64,000 nucleotides of DNA from Pseudo-nitzschia pungens. Its lineage: Eukaryota; Bacillariophyta; Bacillariophyceae; Bacillariales; Bacillariaceae. Positions within the stretch are counted from its first letter, which is position 1, and each line of letters starts with the position of its first letter. A model generated the notes under the pieces. The model saw only the letters and a list, made by a program, of their open reading frames with translations, was not told where the DNA came from and ran no database searches. Positions 56,242-64,000 of the stretch are shown here, in pieces. The DNA lies in assembly GCA_037355855.1 (NCBI GenBank), contig CM074759.1:7564001-7628000 (forward strand), given 5' to 3'. The position numbers and the translations under genes were made by a program.

Positions 56242-56421
56242 GGTGGCAAAGAAGGAAAAGAAGGAGAGTGAAGAGAGCGTTGGGTTGTGGTAGAAAAAGG
56301 GAACTGCAGACTGGTCCTGGTACCGGAACGCAATTTTTGTTTGTTGTGTGTGACCTTTGTCTGTGACCTTTGTCCGGAGGTGATTGATGATGAAGTAAGA
56401 TCTTAGATGATACAGTAGGGT

Positions 56422-56514
56422 ACTACAAAGTTCTTATCAGCTGTCCCCGGGTTCTGCGTCCCCGACTACTAATTTCTACTGAAACCCGGGGACAGCTGAT
56501 AGGAATTCTGTAGT
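56422..56514 (-). mobile_element. Hairpin MITE-like element, copy B
   Basis: A 93-bp near-perfect hairpin. The left arm is ACTACAAAGTTCTTATCAGC and the right arm is the complement of ACTACAGAATTCCTATCAGC. CAGCTGTCCCCGGGTT follows on the left and its complement on the right. The interior is in reverse orientation to copy A. Flanking TA on both sides fits a Tc1/mariner-type target. Confidence 0.85.
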
Positions 56515-56529
56515 ATCTTAGATGATGAT

Positions 56530-56620
56530 ACTACAAAGTTCCTAACAGCTGTCCTCAAGTCCACGTAGAAATTAGTACATTGAGGCGTAGAACCAACGGA
56601 CAGCTCTTAGGAATTTTGTA
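56530..56620 (+). mobile_element. Hairpin MITE-like element, copy C
   Basis: 91 bp, with left arm ACTACAAAGTTCCTAACAGC, an interior in the copy A orientation (CGTAGAAATTAG, GCGTAGAACC) and right arm CAGCTCTTAGGAATTTTGTA. More diverged than B. It starts 15 bp after B, separated by a copy of TATCTTAGATGATGA. Confidence 0.8.
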
Positions 56621-57054
56621 AATAAGCATGGCGCTACAGAAACTTACACAGGAATCCGGATGTTGGACATGGTGCGCGCAAAACAACAGTACGGTATCTT
56701 AGATGATGATACATACTCCCGTGTTTCTGGTTTCTGTACGTGCGAATACGGTAATCTTAAACCTTACGTACGGTACATGTGTACCGTAAACTTACAGGTA
56801 AAGGATCTTCACATAGCTGGACAAGGGAGCAACGCAGAAAGACGGAACTAGTTTTTATTTGCGAAATGAGCACATGAAGTTTAGAACAAAATCTACAGTT
56901 TCTCCTAAGAAGGTTTTCTGCTTGTCACTCTCTCTCTCTCTGCTTTTGATTTGGGACACCATAACTGGACCACAGATCGCTCCAATGAAAGTGCTGATCA
57001 GTATAGCCTACTGTCGATATCATATTCCTTCCCAACAAACAAAAGAGCCAGAGG

Positions 57055-57690
57055 AATACTACTACTAGTAATTGGTGCACCAGCCAGCCACCACCAGCAC
57101 TTTCATAACAGTCATGTACTAGTACTCCTACTACTCTTACTACTATTTCTTTTTACATTGATGCTAGTAGTACTATGGTATTTTGCTATGGTGGTGCTAC
57201 TACTAAGGGGGATGGTAGATATGATGCTGGGTCCCTGAGTAGGGATCAATACTAGTACCAGCAGATCTACATACCCCCTAGTACTACTACTACTACTACT
57301 ACTACTAGTAGTAGCAGACACACAAAGTTTGTCTACTAGTAGTACTACTACAAGCAAGCACACCAATGTCTTCATGAGAGGCATTCAAGAACCCACCTTT
57401 GCACAACAATCAAGAACAGAACAATCTCACCACCCACGGACAAGAAGCAAATAAATGCCTACTAGCAGTACTACAGTCTCCACCAGTCACAGCAGTCCAT
57501 AACAATTCAGACAAGTTTGACTCTTTTGATTCTGCAACAAGAAGTGTGGAGTGGTGCGAGGAGGATGAATTCCAGCTACATAGTAACTAGAATAGTAGGA
57601 GCATATACTAGACATTTTGTTGCATCATGTAGTACTATCATCTACCAAGGATATGCAAGAGTACTAGTACTACTAGCATCTGAACGGTAT
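57055..57690. repeat. (CTA)n/(TAG)n triplet tracts
   Basis: CTACTACTACTACTACTACT and AGTAGTAG runs at 57280-57315, with scattered TAGTAC/GTACTA around them. A local inverted pair flanks CAGACACACAAAGTTTGTCT at about 57313-57335. Confidence 0.7.
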
Positions 57691-57912
57691 CTTCTGTAGA
57701 CTGCTCACTCCTGTGTGTCAACACCTCGTGTGCTGCTGTTATTGCTGGTGCTGGTGGTGCTGTTGTAGTAATTGTCTCTCTCTCTCTCTCTCTCTCTCTT
57801 GCTGACGAGCACAATCAAGAAGCTAGTGACGAGCACGACGAGCAACCCACCAGCAACGAGGAGGCACTCGCAGTTGTTGTTGTTGCTGCTGTTTCGTTCC
57901 TGCGGTCCTTCA

Positions 57913-59637
57913 TCATCGAGAGTTTGTTCCGGTGGTTGTTCGGATGGCCACCGTCGCTGGGATGCCCCCCTTGGGACTCACCACCACGGCCTTCCATTCC
58001 AACTCGAGCTCGAGGGACGGATCGATGCGAAACTCCAGATTCCGGATCAGCCCGGCCAGGGCCACCGTCGCTGCCTGGATTGCATATCTCCTTCCGGGAC
58101 AGCTTCGAGCTCCCCCCGAAAAGGCCCAAAAGGCGTCCATGTTTCCTTCCGGAATGTCGCTGCTGCTGCTGCTGCTGCTGCCTTGTTGGTGTTCGGGACC
58201 ATTCTGCTGCCGCGTCCAGCGATCCGGTCGGAATGCGTGGGGGTCGGGAAACCATCGTTCCGACCGGTGGATGGACCAAAAGGAGACCCCCGCGTGGCAG
58301 CCCCTGGGAAGAATCGTGCCGTCGTCCAGCACCAGGTCCTGTTCGAGCGTTCGGCTCGAACCGGTGACCACCTGATACAGGCGCAGTGCCTCCAGGATGA
58401 CGCCCCTGCAGGTGGGCAGGTCCTCCGACAACGGAAAGCTGCCGGTGCCCGCGACCGTGCGGATCTCGTCAAGACACAAGGATTCCCACTCGGGGTGTCG
58501 GGCGATCAGATAAATCGCGCAGGTGAGCGTGGTGCTGACGGTCTCGTAGCCCGCCAGGAGGATGCTGAGGAGAACGTCGATCAGATCGTCGTCGGAGAGT
58601 TCTTCTCCCGCGGTGGTTCCCCCCGCCTTGGCGTTGTGTGCCTCCAGAATCGCCTGCAGGATGTCCCTATTCCTGTCGCTGTCGCTGTCACTGTCGCTGT
58701 CACTGTCGCTGTCACTGTCGCTGTTTCTATTCCTGCAGCTCTTCTCGGTCGAGCCGCTCGTTCGCAATCGTCGATGTTCGAGAATGGTCGAGAGCACGCC
58801 CCGGAGCAGGCGTCGCTGTTGTTCGAATTTCGCGTTGCGTCGCGTTGGAATCCAGTACAAGAGGTTGGGGGGGAACAGCGGGTGTCTCGTGCAGCGATCC
58901 ACAATGTCCCCCTCCATGAATTCAAAGGCTCTCGCAAACGAGCAGAGTTCCAGACCGGCGCAGCACCCAAAGTCGTGGGAAAAGGCCGACCGGCCAAAGA
59001 CATCGACAAAGATCATTTTCATCAGGGAATGGATCGATTCCACGGCGATGGATGGTGGCGCCACAGCGGCACCGTCGCTTTCGTCGTCGTCGCCGGTGCC
59101 AGCATCCTTGGCGGTTTGTATCTCTGCTTCGAGGCGTTTCGTCAGCGCCTCGATGGTCTCCTCGACGATCGCTTGCAGCGCTCTCGGATCCAACCTGGCC
59201 AGCCCCCCGGACAGCGCCGACCGGTACGTCTTCCACTCTCTCCCGTTCAGGATCAGCAGGTTTTTTCTCCCGACCAATCGCGCAAAGTGGTGCTCCAGGA
59301 TCGGCGGGCAGTGCCGGTGGTGGTGGTTCCAAAGCAGCTTTTTGGCGTCCTTGGGCGTCGAGAGGGAGATCGAGGGGAGGAATCCCATCCACACGGAGCA
59401 CCGCCCCTTTGCGTCGGCGTGATCCGCCAGTGCTTGCTGTTTTTCGACGAATCCGAGCCGGAGCAACCAAAAGAGGTGGCCGAAGAGCCAGTGCGAGCCG
59501 GGGAGCATCGGGATGGAGGGGTGGGGCCGCCTGCGTTCCAGCCACGGGCGAAATCTCGCCGTCCACGCGAGGACCAGCAACGCTACGACGATGGGGATCG
59601 TGGGAGCACAAGTTGTGGACGGCTCGGATGATTCCAT
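57913..59637 (-). CDS. Cytochrome P450 monooxygenase, membrane-anchored
   Basis: A single-exon gene for 574 residues. The N-terminus has one hydrophobic anchor (IPIVVALLVLAWTARF), a basic segment and a Pro-rich hinge (PHPSIPMLPGSHW), as in ER-bound P450s. All core motifs are present: I-helix LLAGYETVSTTL, K-helix EALRLYQ with ExxR, FRPDRW, and the heme loop AFSGGARSCPGRRYA with Cys513 as the iron ligand. An Asp-Ser dipeptide tract (SDSDSDSDSD), encoded by a CTGTCA/CTGTCG hexamer array at 58676-58735, forms a surface insert before the I-helix. The substrate cannot be told from sequence. The AGxxT plus CPGRR heme motif suggests a CYP4-like clan, with low certainty. Confidence 0.92.
   Translation of the reverse strand: MESSEPSTTCAPTIPIVVALLVLAWTARFRPWLERRRPHPSIPMLPGSHWLFGHLFWLLRLGFVEKQQALADHADAKGRCSVWMGFLPSISLSTPKDAKKLLWNHHHRHCPPILEHHFARLVGRKNLLILNGREWKTYRSALSGGLARLDPRALQAIVEETIEALTKRLEAEIQTAKDAGTGDDDESDGAAVAPPSIAVESIHSLMKMIFVDVFGRSAFSHDFGCCAGLELCSFARAFEFMEGDIVDRCTRHPLFPPNLLYWIPTRRNAKFEQQRRLLRGVLSTILEHRRLRTSGSTEKSCRNRNSDSDSDSDSDSDSDSDRNRDILQAILEAHNAKAGGTTAGEELSDDDLIDVLLSILLAGYETVSTTLTCAIYLIARHPEWESLCLDEIRTVAGTGSFPLSEDLPTCRGVILEALRLYQVVTGSSRTLEQDLVLDDGTILPRGCHAGVSFWSIHRSERWFPDPHAFRPDRWTRQQNGPEHQQGSSSSSSSDIPEGNMDAFWAFSGGARSCPGRRYAIQAATVALAGLIRNLEFRIDPSLELELEWKAVVVSPKGGIPATVAIRTTTGTNSR
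58676..58735 (-). repeat. Hexamer coding repeat (Asp-Ser)n in P450
   Basis: CTGTCGCTGTCACTGTCGCT repeated on the plus strand, encoding alternating Asp and Ser on the minus strand without breaking the frame. Confidence 0.8.
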
Positions 59638-60668
59638 GGCTGTGGAAAATGGTCTATAATATCCCCATCAGGAATCGATGCGAGTCGGAACGTGGAATAC
59701 CATTCAATCAATCAAAATCAATTGAGCATCGATCTTTTTTGCTTTCCTATCGCGGACACCGCATTTTACGTTGTACAGTAATAATATCATTATTTACGAA
59801 GTACGAAGTATTTTTTTTCAAAAACCAAAATCCAAGCACCTATCATTAGTTCATTACCGGAATTCCTATCAGCTGCCCCCAGGTTTCCGTAAAAATTACT
59901 ACGTACTTCTTTTTTGTTGGGGATGTACCGGTAGAACCGGGGGACAGCTGATAGAAGTACCGGTAGGAAATTTGTAGTGAGGTTAAGATCACTCACGTAA
60001 GCCTTACCGTAACTTTCGTGTACCGGTACGCGTCCGACAACAATTGATTCATCGTTCTAAATTATTGATAATGACATTTGAGATACGTAAGGTTCACCGT
60101 ATCTTTACTTAATTAAAAAACGCGCTTTTAAGAACTACGTAGTACTAGTACTTGGTATTTAACCTTACTGTACCGGTAAGATTACGATAATGCAATCTCA
60201 TTCTCAATAGAAGGTGAAACGAGTGAGTCAGTCGTCTCATTGTTGTCGGACTTCTTCCTGCTACCGGTAGGCCAGAGCATAATATTTTAAAATAATCCAT
60301 CGCATCAACATCGGAATCATTGCATTCATTGTTTGATGGGCTAGTTGAAACCGCCATATGCCCCATTAAACATCTCACTTGCGCCTTTAACCACGGCAGA
60401 GAAACATACCAGTTACCAGTCATTGATGGGCTAATAGTAACCTTACCGTATGTAAAGTAGTCAATTCCTTCTGCATACGGTATGTACCGAAACTACACAC
60501 AGAGAGTACGAGCAGAGTCATGGATTTGGGACTTGGGAGACCACATTTACGTCTGTACGTCGTCCCAAGAGGTAATTGTTCGGGCTTGGTTGTCCTCGGA
60601 TTACTCGTAAGACTTACGTCGGTAAGTTACTTCGTAATTTGTAGTTTGTGGACACGGTTGGTTGACAC
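59638..60668. other. Intergenic with MITE copy D and word islands
   Basis: No gene supported. MITE copy D lies at 59855-59978. GTAAGCCTTACCGTAACTTTCG, CGTGTACCGGTACG and CTTACTGTACCGGTAAG words fill 59980-60190, and more occur at 60600-60770. Confidence 0.5.
59855..59978 (+). mobile_element. Hairpin MITE-like element, copy D, with small word insertions
   Basis: Same core as copies A-C: AATTCCTATCAGCTGCCCCC, AGGTTTCCGTAAAAATTA, TTGGGGATGT, AGAACCGGGGGACAGCTGAT and TTTGTAGT. Relative to A and B it has extra CCGGTA inside GATGTA|GAACC, extra AAGTACCGGTAG inside ATAG|GAA, and about 15 extra bases (ACGTACTTCTTTTTT region) in the loop. The left terminus is altered to TTACCGG. Confidence 0.75.
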
Positions 60669-61106
60669 TCACTTGACGACGCCGATCGAACAACGAAAAT
60701 CAAGGACTGAAGGAACCAATACTACCGGTAAGGTTACTACTCGTACGAGTACTTCGTACCGGTACTTCGTAAAATCTTTCGTTGTTTGATTGATTGATGG
60801 TTGCTGCGTTTGATCGCTCCTACACCATAAACAAACTGCATCAAAAAAGAGAATTGCAACCATGGTGTGAATCGGAATAGGAACCACATTCATGGCGGGC
60901 GAAACGAGGTTGTTGTCGTCGTGTCGACGACAGAACATCACCGAGTTCTTCTGACGAATGATTCGGAGCAACGGTAAGCGCAACCTTTCTACGATACTAT
61001 TGTTTTCACACATTGCTACTGTTTTTACCGGAACGACGAGAGTGAGAAAGAGAGATGTGGTAACGGCTGCAAGTATTAGAGTCGCCTTCCTGAACATTTC
61101 TTCCAT
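60669..61106 (-). CDS. Possible small membrane or secreted protein, unrecognised
   Basis: An ATG-initiated frame of 145 residues. It starts MEEMFRKATLILAAVTTSLFLTLVV, which looks like a signal peptide or single TM. A second hydrophobic stretch (IPIHTMVAILFFDAVCLW) and a third near the C-terminus follow. No domain recognised. The last third overlaps the intergenic word set (CTACCGGTAAGG at 60721-60735), which argues against the full frame being coding. Listed at low confidence. Confidence 0.22.
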   Translation of the reverse strand: MEEMFRKATLILAAVTTSLFLTLVVPVKTVAMCENNSIVERLRLPLLRIIRQKNSVMFCRRHDDNNLVSPAMNVVPIPIHTMVAILFFDAVCLWCRSDQTQQPSINQTTKDFTKYRYEVLVRVVTLPVVLVPSVLDFRCSIGVVK

Positions 61107-62220
61107 TTCAGAGAACGGTGCTATCTTCGGCCAACAATAACGTCAAGGGAGGAGACACGTGGATTCGGCAATGATGCCATTGATTTGTCGTGATTGTCGG
61201 ACTGAAGCGTCTGTCGAATCTGGATCTACTACAGTTTTGCATGCTCCGCAGCAATGCGTCTGTGCCCGTGTCTGCGTTTGTGAGAATGGTTTCGCGTGTG
61301 TGAAACCAAATGCATGCAATGCAATGAAACGAACTCACCCATGCGTTGGTTGTTCCGCGTCTTTTGCTCTATAGATGGCGAACGCTTTGCAGTAACCGAA
61401 CAAAGGCACTGCGGCGCACCGCACCGCAGCATCCCCAAGCGGTTTTGGCACTTTGCACACTCCCCGAACGAAATCAGCTCTTCCCCGCTTACAAAGTTGC
61501 GCGGTTGGAACTCGAAACAACGAAACCAGAAAATTGTCGATGGGGTCCATCAGCTCTGCAGGATGCACCCCGTTTCCATTCGTCTCGAACACGTCTCCCA
61601 GGAACGAGCGATCGAACGAATACTTGGTCGTCGATTCACGATCACAATGCACAGCGTCAAGCAAGCAATGCAATGCGGGTGCTCGATGGCTGCACGAGCT
61701 CGACGGTCGACCTGCCAACGTATATCACAATTCCTTTGTTCGATTGAGAGAACAGAAACCAATAACAATGGTGCAAGTACCAGTATGAACACCTCGAGAA
61801 CGTACCCGCATCGATAATGTCAGTACTTAGTACCGTACACGTAGTGTCATTGTTACGAAGTATTTTTCTAATTTCTTGTGCCGAGAACAACTCCAACACC
61901 CTGTTGTCCTTGCTTTTTGCTGCAATCTGACAGAACTGATATTCCTGTATAGTACAAATCTTTCGAGTTTCGTACGACAATAAATCACAATAATATTATA
62001 CGATCGACATGATATTCCGTTACGTATACAATAGTCTGGGCTTGCCTGGATTGGCAATCCGAAACGACTGGAGATCTGTTCACAAACACAAACACAGACA
62101 CCACCGCCTCGGGACTCTCAATGGTTGCGACTATAAAGAGGCAACTCAACCAGGACTATCAAGACTAGCTGTCTGTCTGTGCGAGTTTGAGAAGACGAGA
62201 CAGAACACTTTTTGTTGCGT
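61107..62220. other. Intergenic, no gene supported
   Basis: Open frames of 120-170 codons exist on both strands at 61296-61817, but none shows recognisable motifs and the two strands are equally open. GTACTTAGTACCGTACACGTAG at about 61822-61843 is a word island. Confidence 0.4.
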
Positions 62221-63546
62221 CTAATTCCTCTTGGGAGCCTTTGTCTCCTTGGGAGACTTGGTACTCTTGGGAGACTTGGTACTCTTGGTTGGGTAAGGAG
62301 TTGGTGGTGGTGTAGCTGGTGTAGTTCCTGGAGTTGGTGGAGTTGGCGATGGGGTGGGAGCCTTGGTAGACTTGCCCTTTTTGGGAGCCTTGGTCTTCTT
62401 GGGAGACTTCCCCTTCTTTGAGGACTTGGTGGTGGGTGATGTGCTGGGGGTACCGGAAGGAGCACCGGTCACCATGGTGGGAGGTGCAGAGGGAGATCCG
62501 GTGGGAGGTGCAGAGGGAGATGCAGAGGGCGTTGCCGAGGGAGACGACGTTGTACCAGAGCTCACGCTACTCGACGACGAGACCGTACTAATGAAGGTCG
62601 AAGGATCGGTGGGGGCCGCGGAAGTCGTAGGAGCGGCACTGGGGCTGGCCGAAGGAGCTGCGGAGGGAGCGGCACTTGGACTGGCCGAAGGAGATGCGGA
62701 GGGAGCGGCACTTGGACTGGCCGAAGGAGCTGCACTCGGGCTGGCCGAAGGAGCTGCGGAAGGAGATGCAGAGGGCGTTGCCGAAGGAGCTGCGGAGGGA
62801 GCGGCACTTGGACTGGCCGAAGGAACGACACTTGGGCTGGCCGAAGGAACTGCGGAGGGAACGTCACTTGGGCTGGCCGAAGGAACGTCACTTGGGCTGG
62901 CCGAAGGAGATGCGGAGGGAACGTCACTTGGACTGGCCGAAGGAACGACACTTGGGCTGGCCGAAGGAACTGCGGAGGGAACGTCACTTGGGCTGGCCGA
63001 AGGAACGTCACTTGGACTGGCCGAAGGAGATGCGGAGGGAACGTCACTTGGACTGGCCGAAGGAACGACACTTGGGCTGGCCGAAGGAACTGCGGAGGGA
63101 ACGTCACTTGGGCTGGCCGAAGGAGATGCGGAGGGAACGTCACTTGGACTGGCCGAAGGAACGACACTTGGGCTGGCCGAAGGAACTGCGGAGGGGACGT
63201 CACTTGGGCTGGCCGAAGGAACAGCGGAGGGAACGTCACTTGGACTGGCCGAAGGAACGACACTTGGGCTGGCCGAAGGAACTGCGGAGGGGACGTCACT
63301 TGGGCTGGCCGAAGGAACTGCGGAGGGAACGTCACTTGGGCGGGCCGAAGGAACGTCACTTGGGCTGGCCGAAGGAACTGCGGAGGGGACGACACTTGGG
63401 CGGGCCGAAGGAACTGCGGAGGGAGTGGCACTTGGAATGCCCGAAGGAACCATGGAAGGAACGTCAGAGGGTTGCTGAGCGAACGCAGTGGACATGACCG
63501 CTGCTGCAAGCAAGGCACGGAGGGGAATATTGCTTCGGAACATCAT
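62221..63546 (-). CDS. Secreted PSxx-repeat protein with Lys/Ser-rich tail
   Basis: A single-exon gene for 441 residues. It has a signal peptide (MFRSNIPLRALLAAAVMSTAFA) and then about 270 residues of near-perfect PSxP-type tetrapeptides: PSDV, PSAV, PSAS, PSVV, PSAA. The DNA shows a 12-bp unit and higher-order blocks of about 36-150 bp, so the array expanded by tandem duplication. A Ser/Thr-rich spacer follows. The end is a basic tail of KSSKKGKSPKKTKAPKKGKS and TKSTKSPKSTKSPKETKAP, with Lys-Ser/Thr spacing. Extended Pro/Ser arrays are probably O-glycosylated, and Lys/Ser tails recall silica-associated peptides such as silaffins; both are inferences. Likely extracellular matrix or frustule-associated. 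Opposite-strand open frames here are repeat artefacts. Confidence 0.85.
   Translation of the reverse strand: MMFRSNIPLRALLAAAVMSTAFAQQPSDVPSMVPSGIPSATPSAVPSARPSVVPSAVPSASPSDVPSARPSDVPSAVPSASPSDVPSAVPSASPSVVPSASPSDVPSAVPSASPSDVPSAVPSASPSVVPSASPSDVPSASPSASPSDVPSAVPSASPSVVPSASPSDVPSASPSASPSDVPSASPSDVPSAVPSASPSVVPSASPSDVPSASPSASPSDVPSASPSDVPSAVPSASPSVVPSASPSAAPSAAPSATPSASPSAAPSASPSAAPSASPSAAPSASPSASPSAAPSAAPSASPSAAPTTSAAPTDPSTFISTVSSSSSVSSGTTSSPSATPSASPSAPPTGSPSAPPTMVTGAPSGTPSTSPTTKSSKKGKSPKKTKAPKKGKSTKAPTPSPTPPTPGTTPATPPPTPYPTKSTKSPKSTKSPKETKAPKRN
62630..63480. repeat. 12-bp-based tandem repeat array in the PSxx gene
   Basis: Units such as CTGGCCGAAGGAACGTCACTTGG and GAAGGAACTGCGGAGGGAACG recur throughout. 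They differ at few positions and are arranged in larger duplicated blocks. The array is in frame throughout. Confidence 0.9.
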
Positions 63547-64000
63547 CGTGTTGCAACAACAATTAAATACAGATTCTTTTCGACCTTGTCAAACAATCGC
63601 GATAACTTTCTTTTTGTGTGTAGTAATGAAAAGTAATAATAACAGTGCTTCGTACCGCACGGAATGTAACAAAATTCGGACTCATACGTTTCCTCGCACT
63701 TCTTGTGCATGATTGAATAAGTGGTCAAAAAATTCTTGTGCCGGTATCCAAAAGCCTTCGTTGACAATGTCGCAGTAACAAAGTTTTTTCAACCTTCAAG
63801 AATCTTCCGTCGTTTTCAGGGCCTAACGAAAGCATGACCAATAAGTAAGACCTTACATTGAAGTATATTCCAGTCATTCGAAACACATGAAAAGATAATG
63901 TCCGTTCAGATACGAACCGAAAACATAACCGAAGTGCCACAAATTTGGTAAAATTGTTCAATCGTTTTTGGCAAGAGTATCCAAGATACTACAGAATTCC
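63547..64000. other. Upstream region of the PSxx gene
   Basis: AT-rich sequence that should hold the promoter and 5' UTR of the minus-strand gene ending at 63546. AATAAGTAAGACCTTACATTG at about 63840-63860 contains an intergenic-type inverted word. No gene seen. Confidence 0.4.

Larger units (their letters stand above)
56242..57912. other. 1.7-kb intergenic region with two MITE copies and TAG/CTA tracts
   Basis: No gene supported. MITE copies B and C lie in tandem at 56422-56514 and 56530-56620. ATCTTAGATGATGATAC recurs around them. A word island lies at 56740-56800. (CTA)n/(TAG)n tracts span about 57055-57350 and 57455-57690. A (TC)n tract lies at 57775-57800 near the P450 3' end. Confidence 0.5.

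Noticed and set aside
57772..59631. 619-codon plus-strand frame opposite the P450
   Set aside because: The minus strand carries all P450 motifs; the plus frame is a shadow.
61296..61817. 173-codon plus-strand and 127-codon minus-strand frames
   Set aside because: Both strands equally open, no motif, no consistent splice structure.
62354..63497. Long plus-strand frames through the PSxx array
   Set aside because: A 12-bp repeat without stops is open in several frames; only the minus frame has a signal peptide and sensible ends.

Overview
The window is nuclear DNA of a photosynthetic stramenopile, most probably a diatom. Genes lie on both strands, many have one or two short GT-AG introns, and spacing is about 3 kb per gene. 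Two proteins (a fructose-1,6-bisphosphatase and a sigma-70 factor) start with signal-peptide-like leaders followed by an alanine/aromatic cleavage context, as in plastid-directed proteins of algae with secondary plastids. A secreted PSxx-repeat protein and a secreted Cys-rich/beta-helix protein fit diatom cell-surface chemistry. I see no CRISPR array, operon, rRNA, convincing tRNA or virus. Species cannot be fixed from the sequence.

Layout. 0.5-1.2 kb: mitochondrial ribosomal protein mL41 (-). 2-3 kb: RCE1-type CAAX protease (+). 3.8-5.1 kb: plastid-type FBPase with a one-base frame break (+). 5.6-7 kb: HExxH metallopeptidase (-). 8.4-9.1 kb: ParB/sulfiredoxin-like protein (+). 9.3-12.7 kb: secreted protein with nine six-Cys repeats and a beta-helix-like region (-). 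13.6-14.9 kb: HAD/App1-like phosphatase (-). 15.7-17.5 kb: SETD9-like SET protein, frame break (+). 18.3-19.8 kb: Bmt5-like rRNA methyltransferase fused to C2H2 fingers, frame break (+). 21.1-24.2 kb: Kir-type potassium channel (+). 24.6-26.5 kb: plastid sigma factor (-). 28.9-32.7 kb: GEN1/XPG nuclease (-). 33.7-35.8 kb: Enhancer-of-polycomb (+). 36.3-39.2 kb: Pumilio (-). 40.9-43 kb: all-helical protein with a strict 54-residue repeat (+). 45.6-46.8 kb: GINS subunit Psf3 (+). 47.8-49 kb: SKP1 (-). 50.1-50.7 kb: small beta-rich protein (+). 51.8-54.5 kb: long-chain acyl-CoA synthetase ending in SKL (+). 54.8-56.2 kb: SMP-30/regucalcin-like protein (-). 57.9-59.6 kb: cytochrome P450 (-). 62.2-63.5 kb: PSxx-repeat secreted protein (-).

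The genes are mostly housekeeping and do not form one pathway. They cover plastid carbon metabolism and transcription (FBPase, sigma), lipid activation (LACS, App1-like), chromatin and replication (EPL1, SETD9-like, Psf3, GEN1), RNA control (Pumilio, Bmt5-like), protein turnover and modification (SKP1, RCE1) and the cell surface.

The most unusual signals are four. (1) A ~500-residue proline-free helical protein carries a repeat of exactly 54 residues, about 8 nm of alpha-helix, with RRKS-type sites in register. (2) Three conserved genes are each broken by one extra base. (3) An ~85-120 bp hairpin MITE-like family has four copies here. (4) Intergenic DNA is saturated with GTA/TAC/CCGG palindromic words, and one MITE copy shows such words as discrete small insertions.
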